Source: Hemileia vastatrix
Lineage: Eukaryota; Basidiomycota; Pucciniomycetes; Pucciniales; Zaghouaniaceae
DNA length: 64,000 bases
NCBI GenBank assembly: GCA_030280995.1
Contig: JASXTE010000016.1
Span: 25,071,501 to 25,135,500 of the forward strand
Direction of reading: 5' to 3'
Of this stretch, positions 1 through 9,519 are shown in pieces. Positions within the stretch are counted from its first letter, which is position 1, and each line of letters begins with the position of its first letter. A program made the position numbers and the translations under genes. The notes under the pieces are model-generated. The model was not told where the DNA came from. It did no database searches and was given only the letters and a program-made list of their open reading frames with translations.

Positions 1-343
1 TACTTAGGTGAAAATTTGATTGGACCTTGGTTGGAAGAGAATCATGGTGTTAGCAGGTGTTAATTTGGTTGAAGGAATTTAACTGGTTTTTTTTTTTTTT
101 TTTTTTTTTTGGAGGATTTATGGTGATTTTTTTGGAGGATTTATGGTGTTTTGGAATGGATATATGTTGGTATTCCTATTGTTATTTGATGGTTTCATGG
201 ATTGGGTATTGGTTTTACTTGATTTTCTAGGGCTCTCTTGGTAATTTTGGTGGATGCAGTGTGCTCATAGAGTAGCCATTTTTTTTCTGGTGCGCTCTGG
301 TGCTCTCTGGTTTGCTCCGGTAATTTTCCAGAGCAAAAGCGAA
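1..343. other. Unassigned AT-rich stretch with poly-T run
   Basis: No recognisable gene. A run of 24 T lies at 87-110, followed by two short direct repeats of a GGAGGATTTATGGTG motif (111-150). The stretch may be the internal or 3' part of an older element whose LTR ends at 1295, but nothing in it proves that. Confidence 0.4.
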
Positions 344-575
344 GTCACTGTGGCAAAGTTGGTCACTGCAGAAAAGTCTAGGCACTGTGGCAAAGTTTGG
401 TCACTGCAGAAAAGTCTGGGAACTGTGGCAAAGTTTGGTCACTGTAGAAAAGTCTTATCACCAGTGCAAAGTTTGTTCACTGCAGAAAAGTCTGGGCACT
501 GTGGCAAAGTTTGGTCACTGTAGAAAAGTCTGATCACCAGTGCAAAGTTTGGTCAATGTGCAAAAAGGTTGGCTA
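344..575. repeat. ~38-bp tandem minisatellite, about six copies
   Basis: The unit reads roughly GGCACTGTGGCAAAGTTTGG followed by TCACTGCAGAAAAGTCT. Copies start near 344, 381, 419, 457, 495 and 533. Two of the units carry the variant ATCACCAGTGCAAAG in place of the GGCACTGTGGCAAAG start. The 89-aa reading frame across it only reflects the repeat. Confidence 0.8.
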
Positions 576-1214
576 TTGTGGCTAAATTTGGTTAGAAAGT
601 TATTATGCTTACTAGATCAATAGTTTACTGTAGATCATATGCATGTAGCATAATGTTGGAAAGGTCTGGATCGGGAGAATCAAATGGGGGAGGGGAGAAT
701 CTTAGTCTTCTACATGTTTTTTGTCTTTTAGTTTTGATAATTAACAATATTTAACATATAATAACAATTATAATAAAAAATATCAACATATACGGTACCA
801 TTGGATAGCTCTCATCCTTGTAGACTCAAAATTATTTCTTTTCTAATAAAATTTATAAAATTAAAATATAATAAAGAACACTCATTAATTTTGGTGGGAA
901 ACTGGGTAAATCTGGGGCAGACCTTTAATAAGGCACCTTTGAACAGATCGTCCCAAGGGTAGTTTCTGGGGTACTTTACTTTACTTTTCAGTCTCTGGGG
1001 AAAGTGTTGCGGCTTGTTTTAAGTAATTGCTGTTACTTGTATCAGTGTAATCTGGTATTAGGTATTTGTTTTTTGGGTGTAATCATCTATTGCACTTATT
1101 TTTTTCCATATTATAGGTTTCCAACACTTTCAAAGTCTTTCTCTCAGATTTTCAACTTATCAAACTCTTCAAGCAGATATTCAAGCTTAGTTAATTGAAT
1201 ATTATGTTTACTTA
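576..1214. other. Stretch without recognised gene; possible LTR body
   Basis: AT-rich, no gene recognised. A purine-rich run (AAATGGGGGAGGGGAGA, near 684-700) resembles a polypurine tract, so the LTR that ends at 1295 could begin just after it. That start is a guess. Confidence 0.3.
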
Positions 1215-1295
1215 GAGGGACAGGGATTTCTTTTTGTTTTTCTAACTCCCTTGGATTCTGCCTGCAGCAAGGTGACTGTAGGAGTCTACTCTACA
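1215..1295 (+). repeat. 3' end of an older LTR (LTR-X), plus strand
   Basis: The last ~80 bp match the ends of the G5 and G4 LTRs (AGGGACAGGG, a T-rich run, then CTCCCTT and a terminal TCTACA). The last ~45 bp also match, in inverted orientation, the end of the G1 LTR that begins 4 bp further on, so two related LTR ends stand head to head across ACGT. Whether this is a solo LTR or the 3' LTR of an element starting left of the window cannot be told. Confidence 0.6.
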
Positions 1296-1299
1296 ACGT

Positions 1300-2406
1300 T
1301 ATGGTAAGGTAAACTCTTACAGTCGCCTTGCTGTAAGCAGAATCCGGAGGAGATGTGTGGATTTAGCTGAAAACCCCGTCCTTCCAATAAAAATAACAAA
1401 ATGGGAATTCTAAATCACTAAGCTAACCAGTCTACTTGGTTCTGATTGATGAAAATAATGAAGCTCTAAAATAATTAACGCATATTGAGATTTAAAGAAA
1501 TTGGCTGTTGATAAAAGAAATACTGATAACAACAATTAAGGTGTACCAGTGAAAGATCTGAAAAGATTGACTTTTATGTTTTTATAATAATTTGAATTTT
1601 TATGAGACAGCAATAATCAAGTCCCAGCAATGAAGACCTTTCTAAAGATACCCTGTATGAAGTGTGATTTAAATTGTTGAGTTGTATTTCTAAAATGTTA
1701 TATATAAAATATAAAGTTATAAGGGTATTACAATTTATTTAATTTGTTGAGTAATAAAAAATGAGACTGTGGTAGTTAAAGATTAAGCTGTATGATGTTC
1801 CCCTCTCTCAATTTCGAGTTTGAGAAGCGCTTAAGTATTCCTAGTCACGTGCCTAAGTTTTCCCCTCCAGAGCTCTTCCAGAGTCAATCCGGAGCCCGTA
1901 AGGAGTCTGTACGGAGTCCGTACGGAGTCCGTCCGGACTTCCGGACTCAATTAGAACCTTAAAACTATAATAAAAAATCTAGAAAAATTACACATAATAG
2001 AGCTACTTCCGCCTTACATACCAAACTAATTTTCGTAGTCTGCGCAGCTCTAATTACCCCGTGAAAATTCATCAAAGTTAAGTAATTTTTGAAAACATAA
2101 ATATTTCTATAAAACTTTAAAATTCATTTAAAAATATAAGAAAAATAGTAAAAATTCTGGGAAAATTTCCCAAGGTTCTTGAGTGACTTGACTTGATACT
2201 TATAAATTTTTCAGACCGTAAAAATAAGTTTTCTCCGTAAAATAAATTGTATTTGTATAAGCATTCGCTCGTGACCAATTTCTTCATATTTTAAACTTCA
2301 ATAAATTAAATAAAACCCTTATATAAAAAATAATAACGCCAATCTTGCACGCCGTAATAACTCCATTTACGTACTTAGGTGCTGTACTAAACCTTAGGCT
2401 ACCACA
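1300..2406 (-). repeat. 3' LTR of G1
   Basis: In element orientation it starts TGTGGTAGCC directly after the polypurine tract and ends TTACCATA. It differs from the 5' LTR by about 18 substitutions plus a length change in a small CCGTACGGAGT repeat near 1896-1940, roughly 2% divergence, which suggests a fairly recent insertion. If the LTR is taken to end with canonical CA, its plus-strand start is 1302, but only an end at 1300 leaves identical 4-bp flanks. Confidence 0.9.
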
Positions 2407-2420
2407 TCCTCCCTCCAATT
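2407..2420 (-). promoter_or_regulatory. Polypurine tract of G1
   Basis: On the minus strand TTGGAGGGAGGA abuts the TGTGG start of the 3' LTR. The same tract in the same position stands before the 3' LTR of G5 (61681-61695). This is the expected plus-strand DNA priming site. Confidence 0.8.
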
Positions 2421-3075
2421 GAGAATGTCCCCATTCGTAAAACTTTGCATAAGTGATTGAACAATTCCAAAAGAATTATCTTTTCTAATAAAATAATTTG
2501 ATAAATTTGTTTTAGCTGGTCTTCTTTTAATTCTTTATAATAAAAACGTTGTTTCTTCTTCTCTGGCTTGATATAACATAAAATAAAATAATATAAATCT
2601 TGTGATGATTCCACTACGAGAGCAAGGTTTGAATCCCTTCAGACTCCCATTAACCAGTCTTCCTTCTTGTCACAGCATTGAGAGAGTGGATCTTCCTATG
2701 AGTCGAATACTCCTGATTCCAACCTCATAGGGCCCCCCACTGAGCCAAATTCTATGATTCCAATCTCGCCATAAGGTCCTCCAAGCTTCACACCAAAAAA
2801 ATGGCCTAACTATGAGGCACTAAAAAAAATCATTCCCTTAAAATCCATTTACCATCCTAACTTCTGATTCCTTCATCACAATTTTCAAACTTTGCTATAC
2901 AGCAAACCTATAAAATACTTTTACCAGGCTTCCAATAATAATTTTAACTTTAGACCATGTTAAAGCGCCACAAATTTCACCTTATTAACCATTATGCTTT
3001 CCTTGGCATCATCACCACCTAAAATTTTAACCTCCTAAAGCTTATCAGCACCCAATTCCAGAAATAATTGAATAA
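2421..3075 (-). other. G1 3' region proximal to the LTR, no gene
   Basis: No convincing gene; the short reading frames here have no family features. The 2640-2770 part is less AT-rich than its surroundings but has no match to G5 that I can see. Confidence 0.4.
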
Positions 3076-3975
3076 CCAGTTTAGAGTCATAGTGGACATT
3101 GATAAATTAAAAGATTGAATTGAGTTATCTAAACAAGATTGACATTCCAGTTTATAGTCTTGGTGGACCAAACATATAATCGATTGCCAGTTTATGGTCT
3201 TGGTGGACCAAAGATCGTTTGGGTGCATAAATAACTTGATAAATTCCTACGTAAGGCCTAGGCTTGACCAAAGATTGAATAAATTTGATAATCCAGTTTA
3301 ATGTCATAGTGGACCAAACATTTGATCGACAAGTAATCCAGTATAAGGCCATAGTGGTCCAATGAATGTTGAATTATCCTGCAGATATTAATTTTCCAGT
3401 TTAAAGTCATAGTGGACTAAACAATGAATGAACTACCAGTTTAAAGTCATGGTGGACCAAACATTTAATCAATAAGGAATCCAGTTTAAGGTCATGGTGG
3501 ACCCAACAGCTTGATAACAGTCCAGTTTAAGGTCTTGGTGGACCTAAAATTTGATAAAACTCCAGTTTAAGGTCTTGGTGGACCTAACATTTGATTGATA
3601 AAATTAAAAATAAAAAAAATCTGTCTCCCAAAAATAACCATAAAATCTTGAACATTCTTGAAATTCAGTTTAAAGTCTTGAAGGACTAACAGCTCCAATA
3701 TAAAATCTTTAATGACAGTCTTGAAAATTAGCCAGTTTAAATTCTTGGAGGACTAACAGCTCCGAAATTCGTATAAAACCCTTAAGGAATGTCTTGAACA
3801 GTAGCCAGTTTAAAGTCTTGGAGGACTAAAAGATCCAAAATATGTATAAAAAACCTTAAAGAACGTCTTGAACAGTAGCCAGTTTAAAGTCTTGGAGGAC
3901 TAGAAGATCCAAAATATGTATAAAAACCTTAAAGAATGTCTTGAACAGTAGCCAGTTTAAAGTCTTGGAGGACTA
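3076..3975 (-). repeat. Hairpin-motif array in the G1 3' region (about 15 copies)
   Basis: On the plus strand each copy reads CAGTTTAA, a 4-bp arm, a 6-nt loop such as TTGGTG, CATAGTG-type or TTGGAG, then the complementary arm. Copies begin near 3076, 3149, 3188, 3293, 3330, 3396, 3436, 3480, 3522, 3562, 3666, 3731, 3805, 3879 and 3951. Spacing is irregular (35-105 bp). Arms alternate GGTC/GACC and AGTC/GACT, so pairing is kept while sequence changes. Short frames reading WSTKT or VHQDYKLE are by-products. A further copy is at 4727 and G5 has its own array. Confidence 0.85.
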
Positions 3976-4084
3976 ACAGATGTCTTGAAGTAAAATCCCA
4001 TAGGTATTGAGTTCCTTTAGACCCTGTTTCCTGTCTAAACTAAATGAATAAAACTAAAAAAATAGAATGAAGACCAAAAAATAA

Positions 4085-4399
4085 AACTAAGAAATATAAT
4101 AATATTTTTGATTTAATTAATTAATTAATTTTTTTTTTATTTTATTTTTATTTATTTATTTATTTTTTTTATTTTTTTATTTTATTTATTTATTTATTTT
4201 TTTTATTTTTATTTTTATTTTTTATTTTTTTATTTTTAATTTTAATTTTGTTTTTAATTTAAAATAAAAGATTTTAGAAAAGATAGTTTTGAAATAAAAG
4301 TTAAATTTTAATTTTTAAAGAAAGATAAATGAATTTGAAAAGAAAGATAAAAAAAGTAATAATAATAAAAAAATTTCCAAATAAAATTTTTAAAAAAGA
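4085..4399. repeat. A/T low-complexity tract
   Basis: Almost pure T/A simple sequence (TTTA- and TTTTA-like) inside the G1 3' region. G5 has comparable tracts at 58430-58510 and 58600-58760 in the same relative place, flanking the conserved CCACATC stem-loop. Confidence 0.85.
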
Positions 4400-4468
4400 T
4401 GCCCCCCGGCCATTTGATGAGCCATACCCTCGACATCATACCCACATCCAAGTGCAACTTGATGTGGT
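4400..4468 (-). ncRNA. Conserved stem-loop SL-C in G1 3' region
   Basis: In element orientation CCACATCAAG and CTTGGATGTGG form a stem around a short TTGCA loop. It is followed within 25 nt by GGCTCATCAAATGGCCGGGG. The same block occurs twice in G5 (58360-58422, 58526-58590), standing out from non-conserved AT-rich DNA. It reads as a cis-acting RNA structure of the element rather than a separate RNA gene. Confidence 0.6.
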
Positions 4469-4539
4469 TACACAGTTTTGAGAAATTGAAAAGAAAAGAA
4501 ATTAAATGAAAGTTTTTAGAAGATAAATTTTATAATGAT

Positions 4540-4597
4540 GATCACTGGGTGGGCTCCCTCCAATTTATAAAAATGATTAGAGACCACCAGTGAGAAT
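4540..4597 (-). ncRNA. Conserved stem-loop SL-B in G1 3' region
   Basis: In element orientation TCACTGGTGGTCTC pairs with GGGAGCCCACCCAGTGATC across an AT-rich loop of about 20 nt. G5 has the same structure at 58129-58184 with near-identical arms and a diverged loop. Likely a cis RNA (or DNA cruciform) element. Confidence 0.6.
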
Positions 4598-4815
4598 CAC
4601 CTTTACAATAATTCATAATATATATTAAAGAAAAGAAATCACAATCTAACATAAAAAAATCAAAAACAAAATAAAATAAAAAGAATCTTGAATCCGGCGT
4701 TGAGAGCGGCATCTCTTGATTCGTTCCAGTTTATAGTCTTAGTGGACTTCCTATAATTAAAAGACAAAGCCAGGATTCAACTAGAAACAGGGAAAATTTT
4801 GGAAACAAACATTAT

Positions 4816-4856
4816 GGGGTAATTGTGTATAGAGCAGCCAGCCCATCAATTACCCC
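4816..4856 (-). ncRNA. Conserved stem-loop SL-A in G1 3' region
   Basis: In element orientation GGGGTAATT ... AATTACCCC encloses TGATGGGCTGGCTGCTCT-like loop sequence. G5 has three copies; in two the arms are GGGGTAACT/AGTTACCCC, a compensatory T-A to C-G change with the loop conserved. This supports a selected RNA fold. Confidence 0.65.
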
Positions 4857-5078
4857 CACACTTGCCAATATTAAATTAATAAGGTTCCCCGGTGAACACT
4901 TCTTCCAATAAATTTTAAAAAAAAAATTTCCCAACACTATCTTCACCCATATTTTAAGAATTTTAAGTTTTTGAAAATTTCAAAGAAGGTCTTCTTGAAT
5001 TTCATTAAGTTTCATCATAGTTTTGTTGACCATATACAGTGTAACAATAGTAAAGTATTTTGATAAAAAAAAGAAGAT

Positions 5079-5250
5079 AGTTTATCCTCGTTGCGGAGGT
5101 CGTCATAAAATTTTGTCAATATCATAGTTTATCCTCATTGCAGAGGAATCCATAAAATTTCGTAGATATCATAGTTTATCCTCGTTGCGGAGGTATCCAT
5201 AAAATTTGATAAATGTCATTAAAATTGTAGTTTATCCTCATTTCGGAGTT
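5079..5250 (-). repeat. Four hairpin motifs just after the integrase stop
   Basis: Plus-strand AGTTTATCCTC-(6 nt)-GAGG motifs begin at about 5079, 5126, 5172 and 5228. The stem here is CCTC/GAGG, unlike GGTC/GACC or AGTC/GACT in the distal array. The last copy overlaps the end of the integrase frame. G5 keeps one such copy right after its integrase (near 57549-57570). The 4857-5078 interval holds no gene. Confidence 0.75.
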
Positions 5251-6046
5251 AGACTTTGGCACTCCTGGTGCCTCTAGGATAGAACCGTTTCACTTGATCG
5301 GCTGCTACCCTATTCTTTAATACTACTCCATCCAACTCTTCTAGCACATATGAACCGCCGGAAACTTGCTCCTTGATTTTATACGGTCCATTCCACCTAT
5401 CTGCAAACATCTTTCCCCACTGGCTTTCCAAACTCCTATTATACACCAAGACCATATCACCTGGGTTCAAAGGTTTCCTTAATCGATGTGCCAACCGCTC
5501 ATCCCAATATCTAACTGATTGATTTCGGATCTTCATCATCCGCGAATATGCCTTTTCTAAATATTCTTCTTTCTTTTCTAGCTGCATCATTCTTGCACAC
5601 AATAATTCTTCAGTAGTTTTGACCGTGTCCCAGTCAACCCCAAGATATGATTCAGCTTCTAAATCAACCGGTAAAACTGCTTTCTGTCCAAAAACAAGTT
5701 CATAAGGTGAAAATCCGGTAGTCCTTTTGGCAGTGATTCGATCAGCAAATAAAACTAAAGGTAAATAGTGCCTCCACTTTTCGGCACTTGTCCCACACAT
5801 TTTAACTAAAGCATCCTTAATAACTTGATGCCCTCTTTCAACCATGCCTTCAGCTTCAGGATAATATGGGGTTGCTACCCTAACCTTTGATCCAACTTTC
5901 AATACGGCCTCTTTAAACTCTGTCCCAAATTCAGGACCTCCATCTACCGTCACCAATTTCATCACTCCATATCGATACACCCAATTATTCAAAAAAAATT
6001 CTGCCACATTTTTGGCAGTTAAATTAATAAGAGGCGCTGCCTCTAC
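5249..6046 (-). pseudogene. G1 integrase, catalytic core and C-terminus
   Basis: This is the second half of integrase, which inserts the cDNA into the genome. The frame runs on from the upstream half after a TAG at 6047-6049; in G5 that position is a Trp codon, so TGG has become TAG. The segment has the second catalytic Asp in TVDGGPEF and the Glu in EAEGMVERGH, then SPYELVFGQ and a C-terminal region with VLVYNRSLESQWGKMFADRW and GPY, as in Gypsy integrases. The first Asp lies upstream (SLDAVHI). It ends about 2.8 kb before the 3' LTR. Confidence 0.85.
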
Positions 6047-6778
6047 CTAACCAGATAAATCATCTCTGGCCACTATTAAATATTTATACCTTCCCTCTTT
6101 TATATGAACGGCATCTAAACTAACTCTCCCAAAGAGTGTATATTCACCGGTCGCGCGTCCAGGTTCTTTTGGCCTTAAATAACTTCGTCTTTGACATTCT
6201 TTGCATGACTGAACCCACTGTTTAACAGCCATCTTCATTCCAGGCCACCAAAATCGATCAGAAGTTCTTCTAAACGTTTCTCCAACGCCTCTATGCCCGA
6301 GATCTTCATGCAGTGATTTCAAAACTAATTCTTGCCCCTTCTGTTGAGTTATAACTACTTGAGGATTTGGATACTTTCTCCTCATTAAATGTCGACCAGA
6401 TAGGTAAAACGTAGATGACTTCCTCTTGATAGCCACCCATTCATTGTCTTCACAATCTTCTGGCCTCTCTAAAGTCAACAAATATTTGACTAACAAAAAA
6501 TAAAAACCAGTCTGACCCCAGACTTCATCTTGAAAATCAATTAATATAACATCAATAGGGACTTCTCTATCACCAATATCACCTGCACATGAATGAGCCA
6601 ATAATCGTTGACCCCTAAATAAATCTTTAATCGAGCTATGTCGACGTTTTTCTTCTGAACCTTTGGATCCTTCGAAAACCGTATTTGAAAATACCTCTTT
6701 CTCTTTATCCACCCTTTTATTTAAATTCTCTAATTCTCCAACATATACACCATTCCTTAATTTACTACTATCCCACAC
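6047..6778 (-). CDS. G1 integrase, zinc-binding N-terminus
   Basis: The 243-aa frame carries the HHCC zinc-binding domain of retroviral-type integrases: His157, His162 and the Cys192-x2-Cys195 pair (CKEC), with RFWWPGM between. It then enters the core with the first catalytic Asp (about residue 222, SLDAVHI) and stops at TAG. Its start overlaps the RT frame by 22 bp in a different frame. Compared with G5 (GGAGTTGTT), G1 lacks one G near 6765, so the shift looks like a 1-nt deletion rather than programmed frameshifting. Translation alone is unlikely to start here. Confidence 0.8.
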   Translation of the reverse strand: MWDSSKLRNGVYVGELENLNKRVDKEKEVFSNTVFEGSKGSEEKRRHSSIKDLFRGQRLLAHSCAGDIGDREVPIDVILIDFQDEVWGQTGFYFLLVKYLLTLERPEDCEDNEWVAIKRKSSTFYLSGRHLMRRKYPNPQVVITQQKGQELVLKSLHEDLGHRGVGETFRRTSDRFWWPGMKMAVKQWVQSCKECQRRSYLRPKEPGRATGEYTLFGRVSLDAVHIKEGRYKYLIVARDDLSG

Positions 6779-8916
6779 AACAATCCATCTTCCTCTACAT
6801 ACACTACATCTTCTTCTACCTCCTCTCTGCCGAATTTATCTACACCTTTTCCAACACCTTTATTAACATAAAAACTATTTTCCAGTTTATCCTCTTGGTG
6901 GAGGTCATCAACACCATAATCTAAACACAATAGTCCTGCCAGTTTAACCTCATGGGGGAGGTATGGAAAGTCTTCAGCTCCTTTAGTGCTGGCTTTGATA
7001 ATAGGTATATCTTCATCGAACTCTTCTGAGTCTGAATCTTCTTCAGTGGGTGGTCTCCTTGATAAACCATCTGGCATAGTAAAAGTTTTGCCAGGCTTAT
7101 GAACTAAATCGAACAAAAAAAGTTGAATAAAAGCTACCCATCTTGTCATGGGTGAGTTCGGTAAACTTGGGGAATTAATCATCTGGATTAACGATTTTGC
7201 ATCCACTTGCAACTCAAAATGTTGCCCCCACAAAATATGCTGAAGTTTCTTCAGTATTTTTGCCACACCACATAATTCCAATTTTGGTTGTGAATATCTT
7301 GATTCGACCTCAGTAAATACTACAGATTCATACCTAACTGGCCTGATGTAACCAGCTTTATCCATCTGAGACAAAACCGCCCCAGCTGCAACCTGACTTG
7401 AATCAACTGCTAAATAAATTCTGCCAGCTTCTTTTCCATAATCCAACTTGTGCAGGACTAAATCCTTCCCCACAACCTCATTCAACTTCACAAACGCCTT
7501 CTCACACTCTTCATCCCACTCCCAGTCTGAATCCTTTCTCGTTAACCGTCTCAATGGAGCTGCCAATGAAGAAAAGTCCTTGATAAACATTCTAACATAT
7601 ACGCAAACGCCTAAAAACCCTTTAACTTCGGTCGTATTCTTGGGTCTTGGCCAGGACTGAATTTTGTTAACTTTCTTCTTGGACATAATTCTACCCTCTC
7701 TACATACCACATGGCCTAATATTTCTAAGGCTGGCACACAACAGGAAAATTTTGAACCTGAAATAGTTAAACCAGCCTCTTCAATTCGAAACAAGACTCT
7801 TTCTAATGTAATTGCAAACTCCCAAATGAATTTGCGTATCCCGGGATTCTCTTCCAACACCTGGTTATCATAGTCCGTTGTTGGTCCCTTAATTCCTCCA
7901 TCATCTATAAAGATTCCAGCATATTGTGAAATTTCGTCTTGAAGGATCCAAGCCATGTGAGCTTGATAAACTGCAACTGAATTTGTCGCTCCTTGAGGTA
8001 ATCTTGTTAACTGTAAACGTCCTAGTGGCGTATCAAATGTAGTGAGAGGCCTTGAGTCCGGATGTAACTCTCTCTCATCATATCCACCCATAATATCTCC
8101 CAAACCATAACACACTCTCCCTGCAAACGCTTCAACAAACTCTTCAGCACTAGGCGGTATCCCAGCATCCTTTATTGTAACCCTATTTAATTCCCTATGA
8201 TCATGAACAACTCTAAGCTTGCCATTCGGTTTCTTGATACAAAATACTGGACTAGAATAACTTGACGTTGATTGCTCATACAGTCCAGTGCGTATCCGTT
8301 CTCTGACAACTTCGATATAAGCTTCTTTCAATGCAGCTGGAATAGGAATCGGTTTCTGCTGCCACGGTTCATGACATACCACAGGAATCTTGTAAGGCTC
8401 CCCATAGGAATGCTTCAACACACCCCTCTCCTCTTCTACAAAAGCAATGGCCTTCTCTCGCTTGACCATCACATCCAACAACAACTTCTTCTCTTCTCCA
8501 GACAACCAACCATCAGGTCCAAAATTAACCACACCCAGTCTCTCAAAAGTGATTCTTGACGTCTCAGAAAATTCAGGCGGATTCTTTACCAAGCGACTTT
8601 CATAAGGATCTCTTGATAACCTTGGTCTTCTCAAAGGTGGATTCAATTCAGCAGGTAGTGGTTCATTAATAGGTCGAACTTTATTTTCTACCTTCTTATA
8701 TTTGGCTGCGTCCACATCTAAATAAACTTGAGGTAAAACATTTACTTTTGGTTCGCCATTAAAAATTTCTTCAAATAAATCTTCTTCATCGTCAGAATCA
8801 GAATAAGAAAAATTAGAAAAATATTTTATTTCATTTTTAAATTTTACCCTTTTCTCCTTTCCCTTGTCTAATTTATAAACAGATTTTCCAACACCTTTGC
8901 TTCCCTTATCCAACAT
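6757..8916 (-). CDS. G1 reverse transcriptase and RNase H
   Basis: 719 aa, the longest frame in the window. It copies element RNA into DNA. Visible RT blocks are SSPVFCIKKPNGKLRVV (221-237), the first catalytic Asp in GDIMGGYDE (274), LPQGATNS (306-313) and FIDD (336-339) in place of the usual YxDD. RNase H follows with the acidic residues Asp505, Glu547 and Asp572 and the final DGLSR motif (Asp616). All catalytic residues are present. The ATG overlaps the preceding stop as TAATG. Residues 652-659 (YLPHEVKL) and 671-678 (DLHQEDKL) are encoded by two copies of the hairpin motif, between RNase H and integrase. Confidence 0.9.
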   Translation of the reverse strand: MLDKGSKGVGKSVYKLDKGKEKRVKFKNEIKYFSNFSYSDSDDEEDLFEEIFNGEPKVNVLPQVYLDVDAAKYKKVENKVRPINEPLPAELNPPLRRPRLSRDPYESRLVKNPPEFSETSRITFERLGVVNFGPDGWLSGEEKKLLLDVMVKREKAIAFVEEERGVLKHSYGEPYKIPVVCHEPWQQKPIPIPAALKEAYIEVVRERIRTGLYEQSTSSYSSPVFCIKKPNGKLRVVHDHRELNRVTIKDAGIPPSAEEFVEAFAGRVCYGLGDIMGGYDERELHPDSRPLTTFDTPLGRLQLTRLPQGATNSVAVYQAHMAWILQDEISQYAGIFIDDGGIKGPTTDYDNQVLEENPGIRKFIWEFAITLERVLFRIEEAGLTISGSKFSCCVPALEILGHVVCREGRIMSKKKVNKIQSWPRPKNTTEVKGFLGVCVYVRMFIKDFSSLAAPLRRLTRKDSDWEWDEECEKAFVKLNEVVGKDLVLHKLDYGKEAGRIYLAVDSSQVAAGAVLSQMDKAGYIRPVRYESVVFTEVESRYSQPKLELCGVAKILKKLQHILWGQHFELQVDAKSLIQMINSPSLPNSPMTRWVAFIQLFLFDLVHKPGKTFTMPDGLSRRPPTEEDSDSEEFDEDIPIIKASTKGAEDFPYLPHEVKLAGLLCLDYGVDDLHQEDKLENSFYVNKGVGKGVDKFGREEVEEDVVYVEEDGLLCGIVVN
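6890..6962 (-). repeat. Two hairpin motifs at the RNase H-integrase junction
   Basis: Plus-strand CAGTTTATCCTCTTGGTGGAGG (near 6893) and CAGTTTAACCTCATGGGGGAGG (near 6938) lie inside coding sequence. They match the non-coding array motif including the CCTC/GAGG arms and encode related octapeptides in one frame. Confidence 0.75.
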
Positions 8917-9410
8917 TAAATCACCTTTAAAGAAAGTCGGCAGTGTAACCTCTTGCTGGAGGACCGGAATTGAATTTTCACAAAAATTATTTTTTGAGTT
9001 TTAATTATACTGAGATTTTTAATCGGATTTAGATAAGATTTTCGCAGTTTACCCTCTTGCTGGAGGTCCATAATAGACGGAGATACTTGCAGTTTAACCT
9101 CTTGCTGGAGGTCATAAAACATACCCTTCCAATTTTTATCCAACCTAATTTGGCCCATTTTGCCTTTTTCACCGTTTTTAAATTTAATAGAAAAACCGGG
9201 TAAATCCAATAAACATATAGAAAATTCCAAAACATATTTGCACTCCAAAGTAATATTAACAGAAAATAATTGAGAATCCACTTGAATTATCTCCAAGTGA
9301 GCTGACCTATTGCAATCCGGGATCTCATCCTGAGGAGAGATTACAACATTAGAGTGATCAGCCCCTGCTACCCCAAAAAATGAGGGCATCCATCCCTTTC
9401 CAACAAACAT
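8916..9410 (-). CDS. G1 protease-RT linker frame
   Basis: 164 aa with no catalytic motif. The first half matches G5 downstream of its protease (ADH, SPQDE, IP.C.RSA.LEI.QVD). The second half is encoded partly by hairpin motifs and reads DLQQEVKLQ and DLQQEGKLR. The stop overlaps the next ATG (TAATG), an arrangement compatible with reinitiation. Its link to the protease frame is broken by a frameshift upstream, so its true start is uncertain. Confidence 0.55.
   Translation of the reverse strand: MFVGKGWMPSFFGVAGADHSNVVISPQDEIPDCNRSAHLEIIQVDSQLFSVNITLECKYVLEFSICLLDLPGFSIKFKNGEKGKMGQIRLDKNWKGMFYDLQQEVKLQVSPSIMDLQQEGKLRKSYLNPIKNLSIIKTQKIIFVKIQFRSSSKRLHCRLSLKVI
8937..9114 (-). repeat. Three hairpin motifs at the protease-RT junction
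   Basis: Plus-strand copies CAGTGTAACCTCTTGCTGGAGG (near 8940), CAGTTTACCCTCTTGCTGGAGG (near 9047) and CAGTTTAACCTCTTGCTGGAGG (near 9090). All carry the CCTC/GAGG stem with loop TTGCTG. The frame encoding them is shared by the last two but not the first. Confidence 0.75.
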
Positions 9411-9519
9411 AATTCACCAGAAGCCGTCCGTTTTATATGCCGCTTCTTGGTGCAAACACAACACTGGCACAGAGTAGTAATCCCTGGCCGTGTTTCCCAA
9501 CCTTCATCTCCAGGAGGCG

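Noticed and set aside
2610..2645. tRNA-like GGTTTGAATCCC T-loop sequence
   Set aside because: No acceptor stem, D-arm or anticodon arm can be folded around it.
3076..3975. Regular short repeats with spacers, superficially like a CRISPR array
   Set aside because: Spacers are variable in length and AT-rich, repeats vary in the arms, there are no cas genes, the DNA is eukaryotic and the motif also occurs singly in coding sequence.
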